Source: Zonotrichia leucophrys gambelii (lineage: Eukaryota; Chordata; Aves; Passeriformes; Passerellidae). Taken from it: DNA of 64,000 bases. The notes beneath the pieces are model-generated. The model was given only the letters and a program-made list of their open reading frames with translations, was not told the origin of the DNA and made no database searches. Position numbers and translations under genes: made by a program. Positions 24,941 to 37,250 of the stretch are shown here, piece after piece. Within the stretch, counting starts at the first letter, position 1. Every line of letters starts with the position of its first letter. The stretch lies in NCBI RefSeq assembly GCF_028769735.1, contig NC_088172.1, forward strand, positions 75,912,631 to 75,976,630, written 5' to 3'.

Positions 24941-27900
24941 GAGAAGGGGTGCTCTACAGAAGATCATTGCCTCACCAAAGCCATGAGATCCAAACCACAA
25001 CCTCCTTCTGAAGCTCTCCTTTCCTCTGTCATGCTGGCAACAGGAGCTGCTGGTACCCACAGCCCTCTTCCTTCATTGGTACTTTTGAAAAGCTCCCTAC
25101 CTTGTTGTCCAGGCTCTGATCACCAGCTGTTTACTCTTGGCCTTACATCTCAGGTGAGCACAAGGACATTTCCTGGCCATATGAGCATTGTCTCTGCACA
25201 GCAAACCCTGGAAGGAAAGGTTTCCACAGCGCTCAGCGTCCTCTGCTGCCGGTTCCTCTCTGGCAGCTGAGGGCACTCTCCATGGTCTCTGTCAGCAGGA
25301 CAGGAGATGTGCAGCTCAGGAACCTGGCTTGTGTCCCCCCAGGGGAGACACAGGCACTGCTGACACCCATCTGTAGCACAGCAGTAGCCCCTGGTGCTGT
25401 GCTTGAAGCTGCCATGCTGTGGTGGCACTGCCAAGATGCCTTCTTGGCTAAGATTCCCTTAGGAACAGGTTAATGAGAGGGGCACCTGTGAGGACACACA
25501 GCTGTCCTGCTGCAGCATGGGAGGTGCCCAGGCCATCTCTCCCTGCCCAGGGCTGCTCAAGATGTTCCTCTGCTTGGTGAGACAAGGGGCTGCATCACAG
25601 TTCTGCTCCATGCCTCTGCTACCCCCCTGTCCATGACATGTGGCTACTGCCACTGCAGAGAGCTCTTACCTTAGTATTTTACCTTTTTATACAGCTTTTA
25701 ATTCTAACATTGCTTGATGATCAACTGGACCCTTCCATCAAGGTGTTAAGTACCAGTGAAATAATTCATAATTGGCAGAATCTTCCAACAGAGCCTGATT
25801 TTCCTCCAGCCTTGAGATGAAAAACTTGTGGAGAAGAGAAGAAGTGGCTGTTTGTGGTGTTCACTAAAATGCTGCAAGGATATAGGACAAAAAGCAAAGT
25901 GAAAATCTGCACAAATCTGAAGTATTGGAGAGATTTAACAATCATATAATTATACAGGCATCAATGTGGACAGGAAACCCCTGTTCAGTGGTTTCTCTCT
26001 TTAGAAAAGGACCTGAATTTTGTGTATGTAGCAAATAAAGAATTTACCAGAATATCAACAATTTTCCCATTTCCATATTAGGCACAAATATAAGGTTCAA
26101 ATAGGCACCCTTGGTACAAATAGAAAGGTACTGCTGTCCACCCACAGTCTGTTGCCTTTGCTACTTAAAGACCCCAAGCATTTTGCATTTTGCCAGCCAC
26201 TTGGAATATATATACTAGCTATAAAATGATACTTAAAGAGTTCCTGCACTTTGTACAAACGGCTATTTATGACCTGCCATCAATGTTGTTCTAGGAGAGA
26301 CGTGGGGAGGGGGAATTGATGGAGCACTGAGCCCAATCCATCAGTCACTTTGCTACAAACTCTAAACAGATTTTAATTGTGAGGCCAGATTTACTCCAGT
26401 CATCTGTATACGAAACATGTCTCCCCACTGAAACAGAGAAATACTTTATCCTGAATGTTCTTTTGCAATGTATATATTGTATCAATGTCAATAAAATATT
26501 TGTCACAGCAAAAATGTAAGCCTGTCTGCTGTGTAACAGAGAGCCCCAGTGGAAGGCAACATTCCCAGATTTAATGCTGACTAAACTTCTCAGTTTCACA
26601 GGAAATTAATGGGGCTGGGGAAGAGCCTTGCAATTAGAGGAGCAGGGCTACAAATTCTTGCCTTGCTGTTGGCTTGCTTTATTGGAAAGATCTCAGTTCT
26701 CTGAGCAATACTAGGCTGATGGCTGGAATTGCTGGGAGCTTTTATTTCTCCTCAAAGCAATAAAAAAAGTCACCGGCATGACAAGCTTACCTATGCCTCC
26801 ATCCCCTGTTTTGCCAGAGCATCCCAGGTTGTTCCCCACCCAGAGCAGTGGATTTACTCCCCACAACCCCTTTAAACTACGGCATCACTGCTGAGACTGC
26901 CAACATGGGAGCCAATTAGGTGGTGCTGCAAAGATGTGAATGCCTGTGGTGTGAAATCTATCGGCTCATCTCAAATATCCCCTGAACTGCTGTAAGTGGT
27001 AGCAGCTTTTAATCATTGCTGAGCTTGACTCAGTTCAGACCATTTCCTTGAGCTATCCAGTCCTTCAGTCCACCTTACTTCCACAATGATTAAAACTCTA
27101 TTTAGAGGGAAGGCAGTAACTTTAAATGTTATTCCTTTCCTCAGTGCTAACCAAAATATGATTGCTTCTGAAGATCCCTGGGCTATGTGACTTCCCCCTC
27201 TCTTGGGGTACTCTGCCACCTCAGATCACTGGGCAGCCTGGCAGAGTCCTCAAGACCTGGTGTCCAGTCCTGCCACTGCTCAGCTCCCTCTGGCACTCAG
27301 AGCTGCATTGCATTACACCCTCCTTTCTGCATTGCCATTCACAGATACATTTTACCCAGGCAGAACAGTTCTCCTTTGCAATTCCTAATGCATCTGTTAA
27401 TAACAAAGGCAAAAAGTTACCAGTACAGCCTGAAAGGTTGGTCTCTGGGACTCCTAAAAGTGCTGTGCATGTGAGAAACATTTCCTCCACAATCAAGTGA
27501 CCACTGCATGCAAGTGTCATCCTTATTTTCTGTGAAGGTGCAAGCCCTACCAGCCCCATTGCACTCACATTTGTATTTTTTCTCCTATGACATCTGGGTA
27601 CTACTTACTCATTTGTTGTGTTTTAGGTTATTCGCACGGCTTGTGGCACAGCATTCCAGTCTAATTTACCTGAATGGATCCTGGCATGCTAAACATGATG
27701 TATGCAGATTTATAGAGGATCCCTCAAAAGCTTATCCTTGCAAGGCTTTTAATAATCCAATTTGCTTTTCACATTCTGCTGTTTCCTTGTTCCTTGGCAT
27801 TTCTCTCTGATGGACAATGGAAACAGACATCTGGCTTGCACTTCAGTTTCTGGTCAGGTATACTCTGAGTTTTGTGCACTAACAGAGTAACGTTTGTGTT

Positions 27901-29202
27901 GCAAGTTCCAAAAGGGGATTTTTCCTTGTTTTTAAGAACATTTGTTTCATTGGAAGTTTTTAATAAATTGCTGTGTTATGTTTTTATTGGTCTGTAGTAT
28001 TTATGGGGCAAGAAAAACCTGGACTGAGGGTTAAGCCCTAGCCTTGGAGCTTCCCTCAAAATGGTGGCCCCTGGGGCAGAGTTACTGAACCTAAAACATT
28101 CATCACAGGCTTTCTAAGTGCATGAGGGGAAGCAGAGATATCGATGGCCTCTTATCTCCTTTTCTGGTCAGCCATGCTTGGTATCACGGCCGCTAATTCT
28201 CAGATCACCAGGTGTGTCACCAACCTCTGTGCTGTGTGATTCAGAGAGATCTGCCAAGGAAGAAAATAACAGGTCAGCATCAGTCCTTCTGCGTTAACCT
28301 GGTGATGGTTGTTGCACAGGCATGAGCCTTGTCTCCTGGGTGATATTGAACAGCCCAGGAACAATTCCAAGCTCCTCAGGCTTTGCTCTTGCTTGGCTGG
28401 CAGCACATGTCACCCTTCTCCCATTAGTGAAGTGAGACATGGAGTATATGGATTTGAAGATGGGAAGGAATCCCAGTGAGGCAGGCAATAGTTTGGCAGT
28501 TAAATTTACCATCAAAACCACTCTAATGTATTCTAGAGGCTCTTTAAGTGCACTGCATTAAACACAACCAGTAACACAAAAACAGAACAGAAATACGTCT
28601 TTGATTTCTTTCTGGTTTTTATTGCTCTAGCTTGTGCTCTGTAAACCACGTGAGCATTTGCATCCAGGATAAGGCATTAAATGACAGTGAAATTCAGTGG
28701 GCAATGTTCCTGCCTTTAGGCAGCAGCATTGAAGGTCTGTATTTTCCTTCAAGCTCATACCTGCTAGTAGGAAAGCAGGAAAAGGCTGGAGGGATAAGCT
28801 GCTTTTTGGACCAAGCATTAAACAGAGAAACATTGTGAGATGCAACAGGGTGAGAATGAGGATGCACATCACTCATTCCAGAAACATTATAGCAGAGTAT
28901 GTACATCTGACACATAACAAAACTTATTAAAATGACAGTACAAAGTCAAACACTAAAAAATTAGGAAAAGGCAGAGATCTTCAGGCAACCATTAGTTTGC
29001 TCCCTTATGCATTAACTATGTGGCTACACAGTGTTTTCCCTGCAGGGTCCTGTTTCATTCACTGCACAAGGTAGGCAGCACAAACTTAATAAATAGCATT
29101 TCAGTATTTCCTTTCTCCTTGGTGCTTGCTCTGCTGCCTTCACGGTTGGGTTCCTCATCTCCTGTGCCCCTTTCTGCTTTCTCGGTCCCTGTGCTCCCAG
29201 TC
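24941..29202. other. Unassigned non-coding stretch
   Basis: A GC-richer section at 25000-25620 has overlapping frames of 60 to 95 codons on both strands, none recognised. AT-rich sequence surrounds 25900-26520. No interspersed repeat is recognised. Confidence 0.4.
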
Positions 29203-29964
29203 ATGTTCCCCTCCCTTGCTGCTGTTCCAGTCCAGAACCCCTCCACAGGCACAACACTAAATCTTGCTGCTCTTTCCCATCAGTGCCCCCAAGACCTCCT
29301 GCCACATTTGTCTCTGCTCCCCTCCATCCTCTTCAACTCCTTTCCAAGGGTTGTTGCTGTCTGTGCAGAGTCCCCCCATTATCTCCCCAACCACACAACC
29401 TTGGTCACTGAGGACTGGCCTCCCACACAACCCTCACCCATCCTGTCCCCATCAGCCCCAGGGAAGGACCAAGGAGCCAGCACTGCATCCAGGGCCTGCA
29501 GGGGTTGGACTGTGACATGGAGAGACACCCTGCAGAGGGTTTTCGTGCCAGCCTGGGACCAGGGCTCTGCAACACAGGCAGATCCCCAGTTCTCATCAGC
29601 CTGGGAAGGTTTCAATCACCTGGAGGGCTCAGCAGCTGATGTCCCTCCTGCAGGCTGTGAGCCTGGGCCCCATCTGACCAGACACAGAGGTGTCCCTCTG
29701 AGCTCATCATCTGGTGAGCCTTTTGTTGTCAAGGCAGAGAAAACACAGCAGTCCTTGGGCATGATTCATCCTAAACAGGCACTTAATATAGGTCAGTCGA
29801 AATGTTCCCTAGGAGTGCCACTGGCTGTAAACAGAAAGAGAGCCTGCAAAGCTGTGCAAGTCAAATGCCACGCTGGAGGCCAGGAGGGGGAGATCACACA
29901 GGCCCCTAGACACGGTCTCAGCCCCTGTCATCTCAGTCCCAGCCTGACTCCCTCACACAGATAA
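29203..29964 (+). other. Longest ATG-initiated open frame (253 codons), coding status unproven
   Basis: This is the longest ATG frame in the window. The frame is open further upstream to 29020, but only through a GTG codon. The predicted product is rich in serine, proline and leucine, has no recognisable domain, signal peptide, membrane helix or repeat, and no related frame is seen nearby. The DNA is pyrimidine- and GC-rich with few TAA/TAG triplets, which alone lengthens chance frames. There is no CpG island or clear splice structure beside it. A transcribed lineage-specific frame or lncRNA exon is possible; chance is more likely. Confidence 0.1.
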
Positions 29965-32900
29965 TTTTCCAGGCCCTTTGCTCGTTGTGTGTCAGTCTTT
30001 CACCCTTCTCCAGATCCCAGCCTGGCTTCCCTCTCTCCCTCTTGCTCTTACCCAGGTGACGTTCCAAACCTCACCAGGCTCCTGCGAAACTCTGCTGGTC
30101 CAGCAGCTGCTAAAAGCTGGCTCCACTTGCCTACAGACCTTGAACAGCAAATTCTGCATAGCCTGAGGCATCAAACATGCCCAGGACACAAGGACTGTTG
30201 AGGAAATTATGCCACTACAATCCAAGTAATTCCCAGTAGGCATGTGCAAATCACAGTTTTTGGGGGACCACATTTGGGGCAGGCTCACAGAGACACAAAA
30301 GGTGCATTCCTGACTCAGAGGCTATCCCAGTGCTCAGTTTCAAGTCTTATTTCCACAGCATGCTGGACACAGAACTTTTAAAGGAAAAGGTCACCTTTAT
30401 TCCTTAATGTGCACAAAGGCACATTATTTTCTGGCTTCATTCTTGAAAACTGTTACATCATTTTGGATTGAACAAATATATGTATCCTAAAAAGGAAGAC
30501 TGAGTAACCATGAAAAATCTCTGCCCAGAAATGGTCTTACATATCGAAAAGTAAAACCTTGTGATGGGAAGTGCTGGACAAGCTTAATTATATGTGAGTC
30601 TAACAACCTGCACGTAAAGATGAGGCACTGTCAGGAACTGATGTGTCAAAAGAAAAATTGTTAGAATAAATGCACTACATTAAAGAGCTGTAAATCACCG
30701 CTCTCTGATGGCCCAGATTAAAAAATTCTGAAGGCACCTAAGAAAGAAATTTTGGAGGAAAATACATAGTCTCTCAATAAAATTACTTAGCTGGAAGACA
30801 GCAAACACCAAGTCTGCCATTTTCAGAAACACTAGGATTACTCATTCCATGCAAATCAATACGTCTTACTCTGATAAACAAGTTTTGTAATGAAAATTTA
30901 AAACATAATTACAGTGCCACTGATTGAGATACGTTAAGGTCTAACAAGCAAATTTTCGACACAGGAAAATCATGTTTCATTGTTTGATTGGATTTTGGAT
31001 AAAAAGGCAATGGAGAGCTGGTTGCTACAGGCTACTGGATTCCTACAGAACTTTTGACAAAGTCTTTCTTAAGACAATTGCATAAATTAAGTCGCTAGAG
31101 GCAAAGAAACATCATAAACTAGAGCAAAACTGCAAAGCAAAAGAAAATCAAGAGGAACAAATGACCAATTTTCATTATGGTTAAACACCATTAGTGAGAT
31201 ACAGTAAGTTTTAGTACCAGGGGATTTTACTATTTATCATAGTCTTTGGTGCTCTTGAAATGTGAAAAAAAACAGCAGTAAAACGAGCTGATGAGGCCCC
31301 TTTATCTGGCCAAGGACATGTAGGACTGCGGGGCTTGCTGGGTGCCTGAGCTCCTCACACCTCCAGGGGGTCACCACTGAACCACCAAGCCAGAACTTGG
31401 GTCTATAACCTTGTTTAACTCTGTGTTTGCCCACACTGCTTTCACAAGACTGCAGATGCCATGTTGCTTCTTTCCAACTTTAATTCACAGTACAGCTGGT
31501 CTTCAAACAAATGCTCCTTTAAAAATCACAGGTATGGCTTACAACATGTAACCTTCCCTCCTGGGAAGCTGTCAAGGACAGCCCATGCCATACTCACTTT
31601 GGGCCTTGAGGATCAGCACTTGTACAACAGGTGTCTGTTCCTGGAAACCTTTGCTTCAAACTGTGAAATTTCACCCATGTTTTTTAATAGCATTACACCA
31701 CGTACATTTATAGCATTATAAGAATTAAAATAGTCTTTTTACAACAACCAGTCCACTCCAATCAAGGGTCAAGCCAACCCAGGTCCTTTGTCCTGGCACA
31801 TTTGGATAGGAAACACCTTAAACTCCCTGCAGGGTCAGCCAAAATGAAGCCAGTTGCTGTAGAGGGTGGCTGCTTCAGAACCTCACCTGTCTCTGCCTTT
31901 GAAATCTTTTCTCAGAGTTGCTGAGGACAAGAATCCTTTAATCCCAGAAGCTGGGCATGCATCCATAGATCACAGCTCCCATTTTCTCGGCCCTGACCCC
32001 ACTTTTTGTTTTGGCATGAACAAATCTCCCAGATGGTGCATAGAGTGGGTAATAAACATGTCGTGTGCTCTCAGGTATGCTTCATTGCTGTGGCTGGAGA
32101 GCCAACAAGGACATGCTGCTTCTTGTGGCCTCAGAAATAATTCTCTCTTGGGATTTTCCTCTCTCCTTCAGCAGGCAGGAATAGCAACACCAAGGAGCTT
32201 TCAAAAGCTCTCCACCCACAGTAGCACCCTCCCAACGCTGAAAACAGGGAGGTGGGGAAGGAAAGGAGAAGGAAGAAGAGGCAACATAAACTTATCAGGA
32301 AACTGAGTCAGAAATACTTAAAAGCATTACTAAACCTTCACCTGAAATTCAATACTCAAAATGGTCAGGCTGGTTTGGAAACTGCAGTTCTGTGATAAAG
32401 TTTGGGGAGTGTTCTGGAAAGAGCTGGGCAGTGCCCTGCTTGGTATCTCTGCTGTACAAAAGCAACATGCTCTGTGGCTATTCACCTCTGGGCAGTGCCA
32501 GCCATTGGGGTGGACACTGCCCACGCTCTCAAATCAGCTGTGTGTTTCAGAGATGCCCCCTTCTCCTCTCTGTATGGTCATTTCCTTCTCTGCACAGAGT
32601 GTCAGGTGCTCTCCTGGAGATAATGGGGATCTTAGTGATCTGTGTGAGACAGCTTCACCTCCTTTGCCCCTCTACCTCTCTTCCATACCATACAAGACAC
32701 CTCTTGTCTGCACAATCTGATGTTCAAGTTCAGTTTCCATGTGGAAATTCATGTCTTTTGTGTTTGACTTCCACAGGGACCGTTCCCCAACACCTTCTTA
32801 AGAAGGTAACAACAATCTAGATTTTTTCCTACTCTTAGACATCACAAAAAGCAATAAAAATATTTACTGTTCCTTCAGCTATTCACAAAGGCAGGTGGAC

Positions 32901-34177
32901 ATTCCCACACCAGAGAGGGCAGGAAGAAGTGAAAACTGTACTTCAGCCTTCTAAATAAAAGCAGCTCCACAGAGCAGCCAGCTGAGCTGAGCTCTAGCTC
33001 CACTCCCCTGCCCCCCTTTCACTTCTCACACCTTTCTCCAAGTCTCCAGCTACAAAGAAGAAAAGCAACAAATCTTCAAAGGTCAAATGCTGTTGCTGGC
33101 TTGCTGGGGTGGGAGAGTTTGGTGTCTCATGTCAGTGTGGGGCTGTTTTCCCTAGAGCTCATGTCAGTAAGAGAGATTGCTTTGAGGATGACACCTCAGA
33201 AGTAAGATAAATGTTTGGGGTCTGAGTTGGATGGCAGCTGTCTAACAGATTGAAAAAAGTCTAAGAGGACAGTCATGTGGGTCTGGCAGCAGGGGAGCAG
33301 CCCTCTGCTTAATATCTTCACATACAGGCTAGAAAGAAAGCTCTCCCTCCTGTCCCTATATCTGACTGCTTTAGAGACAGGGGAAAGTGTTTTTTGAAGC
33401 TCCTCTTGCAGTAAAGCATCTCTCACAGCAAGGAAAACACGGTCAAAAGCAAGGCAGCTCTGGGGCATGGTGCACTCAGGTCTCCCTCCCTGAAGTGACA
33501 TGCTGAAGTTACTGGCCTGAATGTGCACAGTTTAAATAAACCTCTCAGCTGCCTTAAAGAGGCTCAGCTCATGGAAAATAGTAAAACTTTTGCATTTGTG
33601 CCATGACTTTTGTGCTAGAGAGTCACTTTTGGGGGTCACATGTGCCCCTGTCTTGTACCTGCTCTTAAAAGGGGGGGTTCTGGGGAGAAGGAAGAGGCAG
33701 GCCATCTTCCCCTATGGAAAACTGGATATTGTTAGCTGGAGTCCACTGTCCTTTGCAGGGAAAGGGGGATGATGGGGACTGCTGCAGCCTCCCATTGTGC
33801 CCCAGCATGGGCTCGTGTGCCATGCAGCTGACAGAGCACATCACAGTGCCTCCAGCTCCTGGGCAGGCAAGGCTAGGTGGGGCAGCTGCACCAACACCCA
33901 GGGTGGAATTGTACCCAGCCATCAGTACACACATTGAGGTGCCTTTTCTGTGCCTAAACCATCCCTGGGGGTAGGGAGATGTTTCAAATATACCTTCTTG
34001 CCCCAGACAAGGGGTTTTAGATGCATATTAATGCATTTATTTACCTAAGCAGTTTAGACTGTTAGAAACTGAGGGCAACTCCCACCAATTTTCCTTTTTC
34101 TTCTTTGCACTGATAAAACCCTGAGGACTGAGAATAATTCTGGAGAATTTTCATTAATTAATTTTCTGGGAGATGTT
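29965..34177. other. Unassigned non-coding stretch
   Basis: AT-rich at 30390-31250 with many short AT tracts, then mixed composition. Frames of 110 to 146 codons near 31866-32820 on the plus strand begin at non-ATG codons and overlap one another in different frames. No repeat family or RNA was recognised. Confidence 0.4.
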
Positions 34178-34359
34178 CATAAGTTGGTGAGGCACTAGAA
34201 CAAGTTCTGGATGTTTCATCCCTGGCAGTGCTCAAGGCCAGACTGGATGGGGCTTTGAGCAAGCTGGTCTCATGGGAGGTGGCCCTGCCCATGGCAGGGG
34301 ATGCTGGAACTAGATGATCTTTAAGGTCCCTTCCAACCACAATCACACTATGATTCTAC
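34178..34359 (+). mobile_element. CR1 LINE, 5'-truncated 3' end
   Basis: Standard forward CR1 3' blocks are present: CATCCCTGGCAGTGCTCAAG, GGCCAGACTGGATGGGGCTT, CTGCCCATGGCAGGGGATG, and AGATGATCTTTAAGGTCCCT, ending in CCAACCACAATCACACTATG and a partial terminal octamer (ATTCTAC). It is the only CR1 copy here on the plus strand. About 180 bp are kept, with no open frame. Family assignment is secure. Confidence 0.92.
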
Positions 34360-36926
34360 AAATTTTGTGGGGAAACCCAAGAGGTAATGCAAAATGATGC
34401 TCTAATAGGACAGATGCTGGGGCCCAACACAGGGTCAGGTAAAGATCAAGAGCAGCAGTTGTTTGCCTTTCTTGACACTATCATGAGTCCTAATTAGCAA
34501 CCTCAGGCATCTTTGTAGCAGTGCATCTTTTCTATGAAGGGTCAGGCTTTCACCTCATCCTTCCATAAGTAATAGCTCAGGGGAATCAAAAATAAAATAA
34601 AAATAAATGTCAAAATAAAATCAAAGTGAATGTCCAAGATAGGCTCTGTCAAGTTGTATTCCCTTCAGCTAAGCTATCAGAGTTCAGCTCCACAACACAG
34701 CCACGTACAGCAGTTTTAGTTGGGCAAAATGTACTGAGTGTGAAGCTGAGAGAAGGTTTATCCCTTTACACCATTCTGTCAATGATCTTCTCTATTAGAA
34801 TTTCTCTTCAATAGGAATTGTTTCAATTTAGACCCTCAGGAATAGCCTGTGCATAATTTTTCATTCTGACTTAATGATATTAGCTTCAAAGCCAATGTAA
34901 TTAAAGTAGTATTCCCTCCTCCTCCACAGTCACACTTTAACTGGCATAAAGGGACTTATAATGGTACTGTTTACATGAAAATTAACTGCATTAATTTTTC
35001 CTTCTCTGCACACCTGTATCACATGCAAACAGCTGCAACATCACAAGGGGATGAACTGGGCATGAAATACTGAAACCTTTCTGACAAATTAAAATGTGTT
35101 CAGGCATAGGCAGGTGATGCTAACAAGGCAGACCACCTCACACTCTGGTCTTGCACTTAGTGGGACAGACTGAGACTCAGCATCTGTGGGTTTGAGGAAA
35201 AGGAATCTAGAAGAGTCTGAATTGGGATACTCTGCCAAGAAAGTCCCAAAAGAAAAAGAATGGGGAACTTACAGCTTCTGAATCAGGATCTCCACTCCTG
35301 ATGGCAGAGAACAACGTGCTGGTTTCAATTACTGCCTCTCACTATCTTCTCCTACTCATGGTTCTGTCAAGTCTCAAAACTTGTTTGGATAGTGGAGTTT
35401 GCAGCCACCCCTCCAACCTCCATACCCTGCTTTTCCATCTCCCAAACTCTAGGTCTCCTTCCAAAGCAACCAGAGCCATCCCACATCAGGTAAGCACCTC
35501 TAAGCCACCACAGTCATCTCCCCTGCACAGATGCCAAACAAAGTGCCACATAATTTCACATTTTTCACTTCCCAGACTCCTTCCCAGTCTCCCTGATTTG
35601 TGATTTCTATTTCAGGAGCTCTGCAAAGGAGCTCCATTGATTAATCCTCCATCTATGAACTAAAAGCAGCTGTAATCCCATGGCATGGGGGAGGGACCCT
35701 TAAACATTCCTGGTGGAAAGAGGCAGTATTAATTCTGGCATGGGAACAGTACTTAGCTTGCCTGCAGAATTACTTAATTTGTTTCTTAATGGACACAATG
35801 CTTTGCTGATAAAAGCCCTAAAGTGCCTTTAAAAAAAAATTAAGAAAGTGATTGTTCCTTCTTTACCCATTGCAGATTTCATTTGTAATGTTTATGCTCC
35901 ATCCTGTAAAGTGGAAAGGGTCATGCTCCTGATGGAAATTAACAGGTGCAGGCTCAAGTACTTTGTTAACTTTGAAAGGGAAGGGAGGAGTCTGCCATTG
36001 AAGAAATGCTGAGAGCAGCTCCTTGTAAGAATTACTGTCCAGCCAGAGGTTCAGGGCAGGGCAGGAGGGATGCCTAGATATCCAGGGAAATGTTTTACCC
36101 GTGATCTTGTGTGTTACAGGAGGAAGAGATCAGAGATTAAAGCCAGTCTCTAAATTTCCCTAAATTGGATAGTAAGGAAGGTCAGACACCATATATCAGG
36201 TAAAAGCTGGGACCAAACACCACTCCCTAGGCAGAAAGGGTTATCAGCCACTTGGCTCTTTCTTCTGATGCAGCCTTCAGTTCAGGTGTCGTCATTTTCT
36301 TATAATTGCTGATGTCTCAGCAAAATGGAGGAGGAACAGTAGATACTAGAGATGGGAATAAGGAAGAGCTTTTTAGATGATATATATGACATCAGAATAT
36401 CAACCAAATATTCAGAAACTGGAAATCAGATCCCTGCCCAGGTCTGGATCCTGGCCCAGTGCTTTGTTTTGGCCATTTCTGCAGGCTGAATTTGTGCTAC
36501 TGACCATTGCCAGGCAGTCTAGCTCTCAGACAGACGAACCATTTGTTTAATCTAACATGACAGGTCCTGTGTTCTGTAATTCATGATGCATTTCCAGGGA
36601 CCCCAGGCTTTCATCTTAAGCCCAACAGCCAGGTTTTGGTACCCAGGCTGAAGTGCTGGGGCTCCTGCTTGTATTCCTTGCCACATTTGCCTGGAGTTGC
36701 TGGGTGGGTGCCGGACCCAGCACTGCCATTTTTCCCTGTCTCCATGTCAGGCAAAGTCTTTCTTGGCATCCCCTCAGAATGTGGTGTGTGCTGGGTAGGG
36801 TGCTGCAGCAGGGCTGCTCATGTCTCTTGTCAAGGTGAGTGGATCACCTGCTCTCACCCCTTCAGGTCTGGGATCCCTTGTTCAGTTATTCCCACGCTGC
36901 ACTTCTTGGAGATGCAAGACTGAAAG
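34360..36926. other. Unassigned non-coding stretch
   Basis: It contains an exon-like frame at 35301-35489 and a second strong donor-like site (CAAGGTGAGT, donor after 36834), described separately. Small AAAATAAAATAAAA runs lie at 34590-34625. No repeat family is recognised before the LTR. Confidence 0.4.
35301..35489 (+). other. Exon-like open segment ending at a strong donor site, unproven
   Basis: An ATG at 35301 opens a frame of 63 codons that runs into CAG|GTAAGC at 35489/35490, a near-consensus 5' splice site, in phase 0. Residues 9-25 form a hydrophobic stretch (about SITASHYLLLLMVLSSL), which could be a signal anchor. The frame itself stays open to 35603. The bases before the ATG are not a good Kozak context and there is no CpG island upstream. 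No homologue is recognised, so this is only a candidate. Confidence 0.1.
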
Positions 36927-36932
36927 GACACC
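36927..36932. repeat. Left 6-bp target-site duplication of the LTR
   Basis: GACACC directly precedes the LTR and is repeated exactly at 37245-37250. Confidence 0.85.
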
Positions 36933-37244
36933 TGTGATGCCATGGGACAGAGAGAGAGAAACAGCAAGCGTTTCTCACCATGGCTTGTGAGAATTTTTAG
37001 GGAGTTGTAAAGATGTAATAACTTGTTAAATATAAACAATCTGCAGGTGGTGTTTTTCTACTTCATCTTTGTTCTTCTCAAGGACAGTGTAAAAAGAAAG
37101 TGTTTTCGTTAATTAGCCAATCAAATAGAATCTATTGTATCACTCTTTAAAAACTGCACAGTTCTCTTGAATAAAGCCTTCTTTTGCTCTTTCTACAATA
37201 CTGCCTCCTGACTGTTCAATGTCATTCTCGGTGCAAAAGTGACA
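36933..37244 (+). mobile_element. Solo LTR of an endogenous retrovirus
   Basis: The 312-bp segment begins TGTGATGCC and ends GTGACA, the canonical TG...CA termini, and is flanked by perfect GACACC duplications. Inside, reading plus, are a CCAAT box (37117-37121), a TATA-like TTTAAAAA (37146-37153) and a polyadenylation signal AATAAA (37170-37175), in the order expected of U3 then R. No second LTR, primer-binding site, gag, pol or env sequence follows, so the provirus was lost by LTR-LTR recombination. A 6-bp duplication is typical of class II (beta/alpha-like) avian elements, while other classes usually give 4 or 5 bp; that class call is inference. Confidence 0.85.
37117..37175 (+). promoter_or_regulatory. 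LTR promoter and polyadenylation elements
   Basis: A CCAAT box at 37117-37121 lies 24 bases before a TATA-like TTTAAAAA at 37146-37153. The polyadenylation signal AATAAA at 37170-37175 follows 16 bases later, giving a short predicted R region. Whether the promoter still works cannot be judged from sequence. Confidence 0.6.
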
Positions 37245-37250
37245 GACACC
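37245..37250. repeat. Right 6-bp target-site duplication of the LTR
   Basis: GACACC, identical to 36927-36932. Confidence 0.85.

Noticed and set aside
36933..37244. A complete endogenous provirus around the LTR.
   Set aside because: No second LTR, primer-binding site or gag, pol or env homology is visible on either side.
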